Source of the DNA: Corynebacterium sp. sy039
GTDB taxonomy: Bacteria; Actinomycetota; Actinomycetes; Mycobacteriales; Mycobacteriaceae
Assembly: GCF_007904105.1 (NCBI RefSeq)
Contig: NZ_CP042325.1
Coordinates: 620,001-684,000 of the forward strand
Length of the DNA stretch: 64,000 nt
Direction: 5' to 3'
This document shows, one piece after another, positions 28,831 through 38,370 of the stretch (positions are counted from its first letter, which is position 1; each line of letters starts with the position of its first letter). Below the pieces are notes generated by a model, which saw only the letters and a program-made list of their open reading frames with translations, did not search any database and had not been told where the DNA came from. Both the position numbers and the translations under genes were made by a program.

Positions 28831-29652
28831 ATGAGTAGATATGTACCTGGTGTAGCTTTTTTATTCGCTCCTGCTAATCGTGCTGATATTATCCCCAAAG
28901 CCGCAGAGCGTGCTGACGTAGTGATTCTTGATCTTGAAGATGGTGCTGGTGATATTGATCGTCCGCGTGCCTATCAAAATATCCGTGACGCACAATTAGA
29001 TCCTGAGCGTACGTTCATCCGTATTGTTGGTCCTCAAGACGACAATCACAAAGATGATCTCGATTTTGTGCGCACTACGCGGTACACAAAAATTATTGTG
29101 CCAAAAATTCGTGAAGCACTTCCAGAGACGCTAGGCGAGGGGCTAGAGATCGTCCCTATTATTGAGACGCCCCAAGCAATTCTCAACATTGGCACTATTG
29201 CGGCAGATCCTCGTGTGATTGGTTTATATTGGGGTGCTGATGATCTCACCATTGAACTTGGTGGACTGCATTCGAGGTATAAAAATGATGAATCACACAC
29301 TGGTATGTACCGTGACACGATGACATATGCTAGGGTGCAGACGCTTATGTATGCAGCAGCTTACGATAAATTTGCTCTTGACGCGGTTTATCAAGACTTT
29401 TCTGATGATGAGGGACTCTATCGTGAAGCTCTCGATTCAGCACGAAGCGGATTCAATGCATTTCCGTGCATTCATCCACGTCAAGTACCTATTGTGCGTA
29501 AGGCATTTGCCCCGTCACCAGAACGGGTAGCATGGGCACAACGCGTAGTAGCTGAATCGAAGCAGCATCCTGGCGCATTTCAGCTTGATGGAGAAATGGT
29601 TGATGCGCCATTGATTAAACAGGCGCATATACTGCTCAGCCGCATGCAATAA
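28831..29652 (+). CDS. CitE-like HpcH/HpaI family lyase (CoA ester lyase)
   Basis: 273 residues from ATG 28831, which has AGAGGG before it; the frame continues upstream through the purH terminator and is not used. TIM-barrel motifs: LFAPANRADIIPKAA, VVILDLEDGAGD, IVPKI, VPIIETPQAIL (metal-binding Glu) and GLYWGADDLTIELGG (metal-binding Asp). The citrate lyase beta subunit branch includes stand-alone enzymes acting on malyl-, citramalyl- or related CoA esters. No citD or citF is adjacent, so it is not a citrate lyase complex component. Substrate undetermined. It converges with amtR. Confidence 0.85.
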   Translation: MSRYVPGVAFLFAPANRADIIPKAAERADVVILDLEDGAGDIDRPRAYQNIRDAQLDPERTFIRIVGPQDDNHKDDLDFVRTTRYTKIIVPKIREALPETLGEGLEIVPIIETPQAILNIGTIAADPRVIGLYWGADDLTIELGGLHSRYKNDESHTGMYRDTMTYARVQTLMYAAAYDKFALDAVYQDFSDDEGLYREALDSARSGFNAFPCIHPRQVPIVRKAFAPSPERVAWAQRVVAESKQHPGAFQLDGEMVDAPLIKQAHILLSRMQ

Positions 29653-29670
29653 ACAGATACTATGCTGCTG

Positions 29671-30348
29671 CTATTGTTGTTTTTCTGCCATTTGCGCAAT
29701 GAGATCAAGAGTGCGCGATACACGGTTTTCTGGCAGTGGTGCTCCCAAAACATTGAGAACAGCGTCGGCAAGCATGATGGAAGTATCAGGTAGCGAGTCT
29801 TCTAAAAGCTGTTCTGGGATGGTGCCATCGTTATTGCGCATTTCAATTACTGAAAGGGCGATGTGGAAAGGCAAATCTACCCGCGGATCCTCATCACCGA
29901 CGATCTCAACTGCTAGATCACGGAAAATCTGCTGCAACTGTGCGCGCAAAGCATGGTAGTCCGCAAACTCAGGCGAGGCAGCAACTGGGAGTTGATAGAG
30001 CCTACCGACGTTCCACCGAGTAGAAAGCAACAGCCTAGATTCAGCTGCTGTGAGAGCCCATAATCGCAGTGGTGCATTTGCTTCTGCTTCTCCGAGCCAC
30101 TCAGCTAGTTCTGTGGAAGGCAAGACTGTGGAATTAAGCAGAGTGAGGAAAATCTCAGTCTTTGATGGAAAATGATAGTAGAGTGATGCCTGGCGAATGC
30201 CGACAGCATCAGCGATTTGATGGGTGGAAGTGCTCGCGAAACCTTGGGTAGTAAATAGTTCTGCTGATGCATCCAATATCTCTTCACGTGCGGTATTACC
30301 ACGACGTCGAGGGCTTTTCTTTCGAGGACGACCTACTGCTCCCGCCAT
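29671..30348 (-). CDS. amtR: AmtR, TetR-family master regulator of nitrogen control
   Basis: 225 residues that align almost word for word with C. glutamicum AmtR. MAGAVGRPRKKSPRR N-terminus, AREEILDASAELFTTQGFASTSTHQIADAVGIRQASLYYHFPSK as helix-turn-helix (residues ~20-65), then LLLSTRWNVGRLYQLPV and LPFHIALSVIEMR in the regulatory domain. AmtR represses ammonium uptake and assimilation genes and is released by adenylylated GlnK rather than by a small ligand. No copy of an AmtR box was found near its own promoter. A degenerate GlnD-like gene lies 144 nt upstream on the same strand. Confidence 0.95.
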   Translation of the reverse strand: MAGAVGRPRKKSPRRRGNTAREEILDASAELFTTQGFASTSTHQIADAVGIRQASLYYHFPSKTEIFLTLLNSTVLPSTELAEWLGEAEANAPLRLWALTAAESRLLLSTRWNVGRLYQLPVAASPEFADYHALRAQLQQIFRDLAVEIVGDEDPRVDLPFHIALSVIEMRNNDGTIPEQLLEDSLPDTSIMLADAVLNVLGAPLPENRVSRTLDLIAQMAEKQQ

Positions 30349-30492
30349 AGGTTTCTGGCACCTCTTTTCTGTTTGATTGAGTACGGATACACGCGGTATG
30401 GCTGATTATACAAAGTGTTATACAGAATAACCACGTTATTTTATCTAAGGACAGTTGTAAAATGATTCAGATTTCTGTGTTCGATTCCTGAG

Positions 30493-31440
30493 TCAGATTT
30501 CAATGTTATGCTCATGAGCAAGTGACCGAGCAACATCAGCTACCAAGCGAGATGCAGCACCAAAGGTACTGCGTTGAATGGCTGATAATGCCTCAGGAGT
30601 AGTGGCATTGTTATGCACTCTGTTAGCCCAGCGGTTCATTTGCAATTGCAAACCTGCGTGCCATGCTTCACGAAGATAATCAGATTGCAGGTCAGAGAGC
30701 ACTCCGGCTGCTCTTGCATCATCAATACGATTAAGTGTTGCAGTATGTGGGCTTTGCGCGGCCATTCCTGCCCAACGTGCAAGCGCAATGATGACGTGGA
30801 GTAGATCCTTGCGAATATCAATATAAGTATCTTTGTCAGGAAGACCCGTAAGCGTTTTGCTCAAGGCTGGTGGGCGCTGAGAAATAGCATCAACGAGGAG
30901 AATACGTGGGTCGATATGTTGCTGTGCGTGTTGTAGTAACCAATCACCAGCATCGCAATAATAAGCTAATTCGTGAGCCTGGATATTGTTTTTATTCTTC
31001 TCGATATAGTTTTCCCATTGTTGCTGGGATAAGAATTCCGTTGCGCCTTTTGTCTTTTTAAGAGAGCCAACCTGTAGCTCAGCTTCTTTGAGTAAAGAAC
31101 GCAGTTGCTTTTGCTTATTTGCCTGTGTGCCATTAGTTTCTTGGGCCACATTGAGCCAGATAATCTCAGAAGAGGGCAGTGCGTCGCCTCTGCTTATGGC
31201 ACCAGTGAATAAGATATTTGCTTTGCTATCACCGTTATTGCTGAGATTACGAATTGCTGGTGAACGGAAAATATCCTTGATAAGTGAAGAAAACCACTGA
31301 GTGAGTTCTTGGGGGGCTTCGCCATGTTCAATGGCATTACGCATCAGTTCTTGTGACTCTGCTAGAACACCACGAACGGTGGGTATGTCATTGCACAAGG
31401 GGGCTTGTGTAGCTAATTCGAGCAATGAAGGGTGTAACAC
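30493..31440 (-). CDS. DUF294-type putative nucleotidyltransferase, GlnD-like, catalytic aspartates missing
   Basis: 315 residues. The nucleotidyltransferase domain is recognisable by NILFTGAISRGDALPSSEIIWLNV (about residues 76-98), aligning with the GSxGRGExxxxxDxD loop of GlnD/DUF294 proteins, but the two metal-binding Asp positions read E and I (SSEIIW). The C-terminal half (DIRKDLLHVIIALARWAGMAA...NRIDDARAAGVLSDLQSDYLREAWHAGLQLQMNRW) matches the DUF294_C substrate-binding helices. It is therefore probably not an active transferase. No CBS domain is present. Its position before amtR, whose effector GlnK is modified by GlnD, invites a link to nitrogen control but does not prove one. Confidence 0.68.
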   Translation of the reverse strand: MLHPSLLELATQAPLCNDIPTVRGVLAESQELMRNAIEHGEAPQELTQWFSSLIKDIFRSPAIRNLSNNGDSKANILFTGAISRGDALPSSEIIWLNVAQETNGTQANKQKQLRSLLKEAELQVGSLKKTKGATEFLSQQQWENYIEKNKNNIQAHELAYYCDAGDWLLQHAQQHIDPRILLVDAISQRPPALSKTLTGLPDKDTYIDIRKDLLHVIIALARWAGMAAQSPHTATLNRIDDARAAGVLSDLQSDYLREAWHAGLQLQMNRWANRVHNNATTPEALSAIQRSTFGAASRLVADVARSLAHEHNIEI

Positions 31441-31481
31441 GATATTGCTTTCTGCGAGGTAAGTGAAGATCTACAAAAATA

Positions 31482-31516
31482 TACAGCGCCTATTCCTTTG
31501 CAGAATAAGCGCTGTA
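31482..31516 (-). terminator. Terminator of the rpmB-rpmG-rpsN-rpsR operon
   Basis: Read on the minus strand: TACAGCGC-t-TATTC, short loop, GAATA-g-GCGCTGTA, then TATTTTTG. It lies just after rpsR. Confidence 0.85.
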
Positions 31517-31574
31517 CGCTGTTATCGCCAGTCAGAAATAGAAAAACTGACAGCGGGATGTTCACCCCGTTGAA

Positions 31575-31823
31575 TTAACGGCTGGTGAACGGCAGGAGAG
31601 CCATCTCGCGAGCGTTCTTAACGGCGGTTGCTACCTGACGCTGCTGCTGCGGGGTCAGACCAGTAACACGACGAGAACGGATCTTGTGGCGGTCAGAAAT
31701 GAATTGACGAAGAGTGTTGATGTCTTTGTAATCAACCTTGTCGATTCCTGCAGCCTTGAGAGGGTTCTTCTTAGGGCGACGGGATTGTTCAATCCGCGCC
31801 TTCTTGACATTAGTGCGTTTCAT
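31575..31823 (-). CDS. rpsR: 30S ribosomal protein S18 (zinc-free form)
   Basis: 82 residues. [57 protein letters not shown] is standard S18 core. There is no cysteine at all, so this is the C-minus paralogue type that does not bind zinc. Last gene of a four-gene minus-strand operon. Confidence 0.96.
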   Translation of the reverse strand: MKRTNVKKARIEQSRRPKKNPLKAAGIDKVDYKDINTLRQFISDRHKIRSRRVTGLTPQQQRQVATAVKNAREMALLPFTSR

Positions 31824-31839
31824 TGAAAACTCCTAAGAA

Positions 31840-32145
31840 TTACCAGCTTGATTTACGAACGCCAGGAAGCTCACCACGGTGAGCCATCTCGCGCATACGG
31901 ACACGGGAAACACCGAACTTACGAAGATAACCGCGAGGACGTCCATCATGGGAGTCACGGTTACGAACGCGAACAGGTGATGCATTGCGTGGCTGGCGAT
32001 TCAGCTCGAACTGAGCATCGAGGCGATCTTCGTCAGAAGTGTTTGGGTTTTTAATGATTGCCTTGAGCTCGTTACGACGCTGCGCATAGCGTGCGACGAT
32101 TTCCTTACGTTGCTCGTTCTTGGCGATTTTAGACTTTTTAGCCAT
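31840..32145 (-). CDS. rpsN: 30S ribosomal protein S14 (zinc-free, long form)
   Basis: 101 residues, the long S14 type without CxxC zinc motifs: [28 protein letters not shown] start and [34 protein letters not shown] end. It assembles late into the 30S head. 16 nt upstream of rpsR. Confidence 0.97.
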   Translation of the reverse strand: MAKKSKIAKNEQRKEIVARYAQRRNELKAIIKNPNTSDEDRLDAQFELNRQPRNASPVRVRNRDSHDGRPRGYLRKFGVSRVRMREMAHRGELPGVRKSSW

Positions 32146-32148
32146 AGA

Positions 32149-32313
32149 TTATCGCTCCTCGCGGAATTCGACGTGCTTGCGTACCACTGGATCGTATTTC
32201 TTCAGAGTGATGCGATCTGGGTTGTTACGCTTATTCTTACGGGTCACATAGGTGTAACCGGTGCCCGCAGTGGACTTCAATTTGATAATTGGACGAACAT
32301 CATTACGTGCCAT
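32149..32313 (-). CDS. rpmG: 50S ribosomal protein L33 (zinc-free form)
   Basis: 54 residues read on the minus strand: [20 protein letters not shown]...[20 protein letters not shown]. The L33 signature is complete, but the cysteine pairs of the zinc-binding form are absent. It lies between rpmB (2-nt gap) and rpsN (3-nt gap), so it is translated from the same message. Confidence 0.95.
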   Translation of the reverse strand: MARNDVRPIIKLKSTAGTGYTYVTRKNKRNNPDRITLKKYDPVVRKHVEFREER

Positions 32314-32315
32314 CT

Positions 32316-32552
32316 TTAGATCTTCTCCCCGCGTGCACGGATCTTTGCGACAACAGCTTCAATGCCATCGCGGTCAATAACCTTAAGACCCTTGGTGGAT
32401 ACATTCAGAGTGATGGTACGTCCCTCAGATGGGAGGTAAAACTTCCGACGCTGCACGTTGGGATTCCAACGGCGTGAAGTACGTCGGTGCGAGTGTGAGA
32501 CAGACTTGCCGTAAGACGGCTGACGTCCCGTTACCTGGCAAATAGCCGACAT
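32316..32552 (-). CDS. rpmB: 50S ribosomal protein L28 (zinc-free form)
   Basis: 78 residues: [44 protein letters not shown], the normal L28 N-terminus with only one Cys, so no CxxC pair for zinc. First gene of the rpmB-rpmG-rpsN-rpsR operon. Confidence 0.96.
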   Translation of the reverse strand: MSAICQVTGRQPSYGKSVSHSHRRTSRRWNPNVQRRKFYLPSEGRTITLNVSTKGLKVIDRDGIEAVVAKIRARGEKI

Positions 32553-32992
32553 GGGTTTCTTTCTCCTAGCCGCCCACGTTCATGCTAGTTAGACTAGATA
32601 CATCTGCGAAAAGTATATGGACACGTAGTGCCTTGTTGAATGCAGATTTACAGTCACGCCAGCTGACGGAGCGATATACGAACATTTTTCGACAACAGCA
32701 ATGGACAACCATACCTGTTTTTTGTAAAAAAACCTAATCGTGCTCTTTGACGGTCTTTTTCTCTAATAGTTTCTTAATGGCAATGCTTGCTTATTTTTAT
32801 TTTTCTTCCTTTTGGTGTAATGTCTTTGGGGTTGTCATAAAAGCGCTGACTTAAAGTTGTTGATTCAGCTTTGGTGCAGGCTATGGCTAAGTTTTAAGAA
32901 ATATCCGAGCCCAACTTAGGCACGATCACCGATTTTGCTGTTGCTATTGAGGTGAAGCGACCTAAAGTGTCAATCCTGAGGGAATCGAGTTT
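32553..32992. promoter_or_regulatory. Divergent promoter region of two ribosomal protein operons
   Basis: 440 nt, AT-rich, without a credible gene, lying between rpmB (minus) and rpmE (plus). I looked for a Zur-type palindrome (TGANAATnnTTTTCA-like) and found none, nor a recognisable ribosomal-protein leader structure. It must hold promoters for both operons. Confidence 0.5.
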
Positions 32993-33265
32993 ATGAAAAA
33001 GGACATTCATCCTGACTACCATCCAGTAGTCTTCCGTGATGCAGGTACTGGTTATCAGTTCCTCACCCGTTCTACTGCTACCTCTAAGCGTACTGTTGAG
33101 TGGGAAGACGGCAATGAGTACCCATTGATCGTTGTTGATGTTACAAGCGAGTCTCATCCATTCTGGTCTGGTGCACAGCGTGTTATGGATACCGCTGGTC
33201 GCGTTGAGAAGTTCCAGCGTCGTTTCGGTGGCATGGCTCGTCGCAAGAAGAAGACACAGGCTTAA
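32993..33265 (+). CDS. rpmE2: 50S ribosomal protein L31 type B (zinc-free)
   Basis: 90 residues: [28 protein letters not shown]...[33 protein letters not shown], the longer type B form lacking the CxxC of type A. In other bacteria type B L31 replaces the zinc form under zinc limitation. It starts a plus-strand pair with rpmF, divergent from the rpmB operon. Confidence 0.96.
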   Translation: MKKDIHPDYHPVVFRDAGTGYQFLTRSTATSKRTVEWEDGNEYPLIVVDVTSESHPFWSGAQRVMDTAGRVEKFQRRFGGMARRKKKTQA

Positions 33266-33286
33266 AGAAACTAAGGAGGAACAGAC

Positions 33287-33460
33287 ATGGCAGTACCAAA
33301 GCGTCGTATGTCCCGTGCAAACACTCATGCTCGTCGTTCACAGTGGAAAGCAGATAACCCTGCTTTGCAAGAAGTGACTATCGACGGTCAGACTGTGCGC
33401 ATTCCACGTCGTCTTGTTAAAGCAGCTCGCCTTGGTCTTGTAGAGGTTGAGCAGTTCTAA
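33287..33460 (+). CDS. rpmF: 50S ribosomal protein L32 (zinc-free form)
   Basis: 57 residues: [22 protein letters not shown]... ending VEVEQF. A perfect AAGGAGGA ribosome site stands 6 nt before the ATG. The C-terminal CxxC zinc motifs of standard L32 are absent. Same position next to mprA as in mycobacteria. Confidence 0.95.
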   Translation: MAVPKRRMSRANTHARRSQWKADNPALQEVTIDGQTVRIPRRLVKAARLGLVEVEQF

Positions 33461-33490
33461 TCCTATGCAGGGATAGACGATTAATTACGG

Positions 33491-33527
33491 GGCTTATAGA
33501 ACCTATGAGGTTCTATAAGCCTTTTTT
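33491..33527 (+). terminator. Terminator after rpmF
   Basis: Perfect 14-bp stem GGCTTATAGAACCT / AGGTTCTATAAGCC with loop ATG and a T6 run. Confidence 0.95.
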
Positions 33528-33680
33528 CATGAACGCGGTTGTATCATGGTAATGAATACAGTTTCCACTACACCCATTTGGTAGTTATTTTCCCAGGAAA
33601 AACAAGCGAAATATATATTCACATTATTTTCATATACTCTGCTAAGCAACGATAAAGGAAAACAAGGCAGTATTGGTGAC

Positions 33681-34379
33681 ATGAAAATTGTTGTAGTAGA
33701 TGATGAACAGGCAGTGCGTGAATCACTGAGACGTTCTTTAGCTTTTAACGGCTATGATGTCTTTCTTGCCGAAGATGGGCAAGAGGCACTCAGCGTGATC
33801 GAAAAAGAGCAACCAGGTCTTGTTATTCTTGACGTGATGATGCCTCGCATGGATGGGCTGGAAGTATGTCGTACTCTACGCAGCAGAGGCAATGATCGTC
33901 CGATTCTTATGCTCACAGCGCGTGATGGCGTTGCTGATAGAGTTGCAGGATTAGATGCTGGGGCAGATGATTATCTGCCTAAGCCTTTTGCTCTGGAAGA
34001 ATTACTTGCTCGTGTACGCTCGCTTTTGCGTCGTGCAGCAGCAGATTCTTTGGACACACCTGCTGAAGAATTTCACTTTAAGGGCTTATATCTCAATACG
34101 GCGACTAGGGAAGTTCGTCGAGAAGGCCGTAGCATTGATTTGACCCGCACTGAGTTTGCATTGTTGCAGCTTCTCCTTGAAAATCCGGAAACAGTGCTGT
34201 CTCGGGCAAAAATTTTAGAAGAAGTATGGGGATACGACTTTTCTGCCACTGGGAATGCACTCGAGGTTTATATTGGTTATCTGCGCAAAAAAACAGAAGC
34301 TAAAGATGAACCACGTTTGATTCATACTGTGCGCGGTGTGGGATACGTCCTGAGGGATATGAGAGACACTGTATCGTGA
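33681..34379 (+). CDS. mprA: OmpR-family response regulator, MprA/CgtR2-like
   Basis: 232 residues. Receiver domain: acidic pair DDE (7-9), phospho-acceptor D51 in [14 protein letters not shown], conserved T in LMLTARD and K in [15 protein letters not shown]-terminal winged helix (residues ~130-228) with [53 protein letters not shown] and GVGYVLR. With the sensor, HtrA protease and MoaB downstream it matches the MprAB-PepD-MoaB2 order of mycobacteria (CgtSR2 in C. glutamicum), an envelope-stress system. It overlaps mprB by 4 nt. Confidence 0.92.
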   Translation: MKIVVVDDEQAVRESLRRSLAFNGYDVFLAEDGQEALSVIEKEQPGLVILDVMMPRMDGLEVCRTLRSRGNDRPILMLTARDGVADRVAGLDAGADDYLPKPFALEELLARVRSLLRRAAADSLDTPAEEFHFKGLYLNTATREVRREGRSIDLTRTEFALLQLLLENPETVLSRAKILEEVWGYDFSATGNALEVYIGYLRKKTEAKDEPRLIHTVRGVGYVLRDMRDTVS

Positions 34380-35842
34380 TACTCCGACGCCCAGCACACC
34401 ATGTGGCTTTCCCCGGCGGGAAGCTAGGAGATGCTTTATCTGTCAAAGATAAAGCCTTTGATAATCGTGGTTCGCTGCGTTGGCGTATTACAGTGCTCAC
34501 TGCTGCTATGGTGGCAGTGGTTGTTGGTGGTATGACTGTTGTCGCCTATTGGACTATTTCAGCAGCTCTGAAAGATTCGGTGGATAAGGATCTTGAGCAA
34601 AGCGCGCAGGCACTATTACAGCAGACAATTGATCCTTATCTATATGCCAATGTGCAAGATAAAATAGATGTTTTCCGCGAATATAATTCCGATATTCGCG
34701 TTTCAATCATCATGCCTGGTTCTAACTTTGCTGTTGGCGACGATATTCCACAGTTATCTGAGAAAAACAGAACTGATAAAGGATATTTAGTCGCCACTGT
34801 TAATGGTGAACGTGTGTTATCACAGACAAATGCTACCGGTGCTACAGTCATTATTGCGCGTGATATGTCAAGTACAAATCAACTCATTACCTTATTAGGT
34901 TTTTCATTACTGATCGTTGGTTTAGTTGGGGTTTTCTTTGCGATTATCATCGGTAGAATCGTTGCTACTTCTGGTTTACGTCCAGTGCGTAGATTACATA
35001 TGGCGGTTAATCGAGTGCGCAAGACAGATGAGCTAACTCCTATCGAAGTGGTGGGAAACGACGAGCTCGCCATGCTTACCCATAGTTTTAATGATATGTT
35101 GCATGCTTTAGAGCAGTCACGACGTCGACAAGCTGAATTGGTAGCAAATGCAGGCCATGAACTCAAAACTCCCTTGACCTCTATGCGAACCAATATCGAG
35201 CTGTTGATGATGATGCAACGCTCAGGTAGCGCACAGCATATGAGCGCAGAAGATAGAGCTGCAATTGAACATGACGTGATGGCGCAGATGGAAGAATTAT
35301 CTACGCTTATTGGCGATCTCGTAGATCTTGCGCGTGATGATGCACCGCCAACAGTGTTGGAAGAAGTGGAAATGTCACGTGTGATTGATCGTGCATTGGA
35401 TAGAGTACGCAGACGCCGACCAGACATCGAGTTCACTGTGAATACCATTAAATGGTATCTAGACGGTGATTCTCATGGTCTAGAGCGTGCAATCCTCAAC
35501 CTCATGGATAATGCTGCAAAATGGTCACCACAGGATGGTTGTGTTCGTATTGCTATGACACCAGTGTCTGCGCACAGTGTGGAGATTACGGTATCTGATT
35601 CTGGGCCAGGCATCCCAGTGGAAGACAGAGAAAAAGTATTCGAGCGTTTTTTCCGTTCTGTTCAAGCACGTTCGACGCCAGGCTCAGGGTTGGGGTTGGC
35701 AATTGTGAAGCAGGCGATTCTACGGCATGGGGGCACAATTAGTGCAATGGAATCAGAAGACGGCGGAACGAAGATGAGCGTTATCCTGCCGGGGGCACAG
35801 ACTGCAGCTCAATTGGAGAAAATAAGTCAAGCAAAGCGTTAA
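34376..35842 (+). CDS. mprB: Sensor histidine kinase, MprB/CgtS2-like
   Basis: 488 residues from GTG 34376 overlapping mprA. Two membrane helices (about 37-61 and 170-193) flank an extracytoplasmic sensor domain; a HAMP segment follows (195-245), then the H box [15 protein letters not shown] with H261, the N box [10 protein letters not shown], and G boxes [20 protein letters not shown] and [12 protein letters not shown]. It should phosphorylate MprA in response to envelope damage. The N-terminal 30 residues before the first helix are polar, so a later start is possible. Confidence 0.92.
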   Translation: MILRRPAHHVAFPGGKLGDALSVKDKAFDNRGSLRWRITVLTAAMVAVVVGGMTVVAYWTISAALKDSVDKDLEQSAQALLQQTIDPYLYANVQDKIDVFREYNSDIRVSIIMPGSNFAVGDDIPQLSEKNRTDKGYLVATVNGERVLSQTNATGATVIIARDMSSTNQLITLLGFSLLIVGLVGVFFAIIIGRIVATSGLRPVRRLHMAVNRVRKTDELTPIEVVGNDELAMLTHSFNDMLHALEQSRRRQAELVANAGHELKTPLTSMRTNIELLMMMQRSGSAQHMSAEDRAAIEHDVMAQMEELSTLIGDLVDLARDDAPPTVLEEVEMSRVIDRALDRVRRRRPDIEFTVNTIKWYLDGDSHGLERAILNLMDNAAKWSPQDGCVRIAMTPVSAHSVEITVSDSGPGIPVEDREKVFERFFRSVQARSTPGSGLGLAIVKQAILRHGGTISAMESEDGGTKMSVILPGAQTAAQLEKISQAKR

Positions 35843-35944
35843 TAGTATGCATGCCTGGGACACTCAGCAAACTCCCAGTTTTTCACATGAAATTGACAGA
35901 CGAAATATAGATATAACTCAGTGTAAAGGAGCATAGTAATTGTC

Positions 35945-37366
35945 ATGAACGAAAATAATTCTCCTTTTTTCTCAGGGCACAATACCAATGACACTAATAC
36001 TGCTGCCCAAAATGGTAATGCTCATCCAACATCCACTACATCACCAAATGCACAAGGAAACATAGGTGCAGAGGAAACACAAAGTTTTAGCACATATCCA
36101 GGTGCGCATACCACAAGCTCTTTTCAACCTCCACAAGCGGGGCAAGCAACTCAGTCCAGTCAAAATCCAACAACAAGTTTCTACACAACGCGTTCATCTT
36201 GGTATGACAACCAACACGCTCAGCAATTTTCTCAAACACCAGCAATGGCTTCTGAGCCTAAGAAAAAACGCTCAGTAGGACTTACCACTGCATTGGCTCT
36301 CTCGCTTGTCGCAGCTATTTCTGCTGGTACTATCACTGGGGTTTATGTTGCGCACAATACCCAAAGCTCAGATGACCACAGTAATGTTGTCGCTAATCTA
36401 AAACAATCATCAGATACAAAAGACGCTAAGCAAGTATCTGCGAATGCCACACCTGGTTCCGTTGAAGCGGTATCAGCAAAAGTATTGCCTTCGGTGGTAT
36501 CAATCCGCGTTACTACCCAAAACCAAATGGGTGAGGGATCAGGTTCTATCATTTCTGAAGATGGTTATGTATTAACCAATAACCATGTGATTGATGCTGC
36601 TAAAAATACTCAAGCAAAAATTACTGTTTCCCTTAATGATGGCACAGAATATGACGCAGAATTAGTTGCAGGCGACCCAAATACAGATGTCGCAGTCATC
36701 AAAATGAAAGATGCCTCTGGCTTGCCAACAATTAGCTTTGGCGACTCTGATTCTGTTGCCGTCGGGCAGGAAGTGGTTGCTGTCGGATCGCCACTAGGAC
36801 TATCCGCTACGGTTACCTCAGGCATTGTGTCAGCGCTTAACCGACCAGTACGTGCCGGCGGAACTGAAACTGGACAATCATCGCTTATCGACGCAATCCA
36901 AACCGACGCAGCCATCAATATGGGTAACTCAGGTGGTCCTCTGGTGGATATGAATGGCAATATCATTGGGATGAACTCGGTCATTGCTTCTACAAGTACG
37001 GCAAGCAATGAAGCAGGTTCAATTGGTATTGGTTTTGCTATTCCTGCTAATTTTGCGCGACGAGTAGCAACGCAATTAATTGAAACTGGCCAGGCGACAC
37101 AACCAATGATTGGTATTCAGGTATTGCCTAATTCGCCTGTTGCTGGTGCAGTTATTGCTGAGGTAAGTAGCGGTGGGCCAGGTGAGAAAGCAAAATTGAA
37201 GGCTGGCGAAATTATTACCGCGATGAATGGTAAGCGGATAGACAGTGCAGATGCGCTTATCGCTGCAGTGCGTAGTAGCGATTTTGGTGAAAAAATTACT
37301 CTTACAGTTGCTGATGAGCAAGGAAATAATCCTCGTGATGTGGAGCTTACTCTTACAAGCGAGTAG
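35945..37366 (+). CDS. pepD: HtrA/DegP-like trypsin-family serine protease with PDZ domain, PepD-like
   Basis: 473 residues. A Gln/Ser/Thr/Asn-rich cytoplasmic N-terminus (1-108) precedes a membrane helix (111-136). The protease domain has catalytic triad H214 (TNNHVID), D248 (PNTDVAVIK) and S329 (GNSGGPLVD). A PDZ domain (about 385-470) begins QPMIGIQVLP. It degrades or refolds damaged envelope proteins and, in mycobacteria, lies in the MprAB regulon directly downstream of mprB, as here. The 100-nt upstream gap may hold its own stress promoter. Confidence 0.92.
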   Translation: MNENNSPFFSGHNTNDTNTAAQNGNAHPTSTTSPNAQGNIGAEETQSFSTYPGAHTTSSFQPPQAGQATQSSQNPTTSFYTTRSSWYDNQHAQQFSQTPAMASEPKKKRSVGLTTALALSLVAAISAGTITGVYVAHNTQSSDDHSNVVANLKQSSDTKDAKQVSANATPGSVEAVSAKVLPSVVSIRVTTQNQMGEGSGSIISEDGYVLTNNHVIDAAKNTQAKITVSLNDGTEYDAELVAGDPNTDVAVIKMKDASGLPTISFGDSDSVAVGQEVVAVGSPLGLSATVTSGIVSALNRPVRAGGTETGQSSLIDAIQTDAAINMGNSGGPLVDMNGNIIGMNSVIASTSTASNEAGSIGIGFAIPANFARRVATQLIETGQATQPMIGIQVLPNSPVAGAVIAEVSSGGPGEKAKLKAGEIITAMNGKRIDSADALIAAVRSSDFGEKITLTVADEQGNNPRDVELTLTSE

Positions 37367-37420
37367 ATTGGCATACAAAGACTAAAAGTATCCCTCGCTG
37401 AGCAACTGAGAAGGAATCAG

Positions 37421-38029
37421 ATGAGTATCCGCGCCAATAATGATGATTCGCATGATCTTCGTACCACAGAATCTTATTTAGCTAATTTGGAGGAACAAGA
37501 GCCAGACGCTTCATTCTTCCAAACTAATGAAGCACAACAAGATGCTGTAGTAACTCCACGTCGAGCCTTAGTGGTGTTAGTGAGCGATCACATTATTGGC
37601 TCGGGGAAAGACACCGATCGGGTCTGTGCTGAATTACTAGCAGAAGGCGGATTCGTCGTCGACGGAACAGTGATGGTCAAGAATAAGCGTTCTCAAATCA
37701 GAAAAGCAATTGAAACAGCTGTGATTGGAGGAGTGGATCTTGTCCTGACTGTTGGTGGTACCGGCGTAGGGCCTAGGGACAAAACTCCACAAGTAACTCA
37801 AGAATTACTCGATCACGATGTTCCAGGCATTGCTCAGGCATTGCGCTCATCGGGATTAGCCTGTGGGGCAGTAGACGCTTGTACCTCAAGAGGCGTGTCA
37901 GGAGTCTCTGGATCGACTGTCGTTGTGAATCTTGCTGCTTCACGTGCTGCTATTCGTGATGGTATGGCAACGCTTATGCCACTGGTACACCATCTCATTG
38001 ACCAATTACGCTATTCGACGATGGACTGA
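37421..38029 (+). CDS. moaB: MoaB/MogA family molybdenum cofactor protein
   Basis: 202 residues from ATG 37421 with GAAGGA upstream. The MogA/MoaB domain begins at about residue 45: ALVVLVSDHIIGSGKDTDRVCAELLAEGGF, then VDLVLTVGGTGVGPRDKTPQVTQELLDHDVPGIAQALR and RGVSGVSGSTVVVNLAASRAAIRDGMATLMPLV. It would adenylylate molybdopterin. The first ~45 residues are acidic and extra. No other Moco synthesis gene is adjacent; the same isolated position after pepD is seen in mycobacteria (moaB2). Confidence 0.9.
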   Translation: MSIRANNDDSHDLRTTESYLANLEEQEPDASFFQTNEAQQDAVVTPRRALVVLVSDHIIGSGKDTDRVCAELLAEGGFVVDGTVMVKNKRSQIRKAIETAVIGGVDLVLTVGGTGVGPRDKTPQVTQELLDHDVPGIAQALRSSGLACGAVDACTSRGVSGVSGSTVVVNLAASRAAIRDGMATLMPLVHHLIDQLRYSTMD

Positions 38030-38053
38030 TGCGCAGTAGAAACCAGAAAATTT

Positions 38054-38269
38054 ATGAATAAGCATGGTACACATAAGCGACGTAGGGTAGTTCGTCTGGC
38101 AGACAGTGATTATGATCGTCAAGCTGACGATACACAGGTGAGTGTTGATGACTATGACAGTAGGCGGTATGTCGCATTAGACGATGCTTATGATGGCGAA
38201 TCTGCTGCAGAGGGTGCCCCACACAGCATCGATTTTTATCGTAGAGAACAACCGCCTCATTATGAGTAG
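38054..38269 (+). CDS. Small acidic hypothetical protein
   Basis: 71 residues: a basic first 15 residues (MNKHGTHKRRRVVRLAD) and an Asp/Tyr-rich remainder (DSDYDRQADDTQVSVDDYDSRRYVALDDAYDGES), probably disordered. No family recognised. It follows moaB by 24 nt on the same strand and precedes a terminator, so it is likely the last gene of the mprA-mprB-pepD-moaB group. Confidence 0.6.
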   Translation: MNKHGTHKRRRVVRLADSDYDRQADDTQVSVDDYDSRRYVALDDAYDGESAAEGAPHSIDFYRREQPPHYE

Positions 38270-38325
38270 TGTTCTTATGACGAATCAGTGTTCGTTAGTT
38301 GGCTAGGGTGCTGAAATAAAAAGAA

Positions 38326-38352
38326 GATCCCAGAGAAACTCTGGGATCATTT
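38326..38352. terminator. Bidirectional terminator between the moaB operon and the GDSL gene
   Basis: Perfect stem GATCCCAGAG / CTCTGGGATC with loop AAA, T-rich after it on the plus strand and A-rich before it. Confidence 0.9.
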
Positions 38353-38370
38353 TAGTTGAATCTTAAAAGA

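Noticed and set aside
32553..32992. Zur operator for the zinc-free ribosomal genes
   Set aside because: No TGANAATnnTTTTCA-like palindrome could be found by eye.
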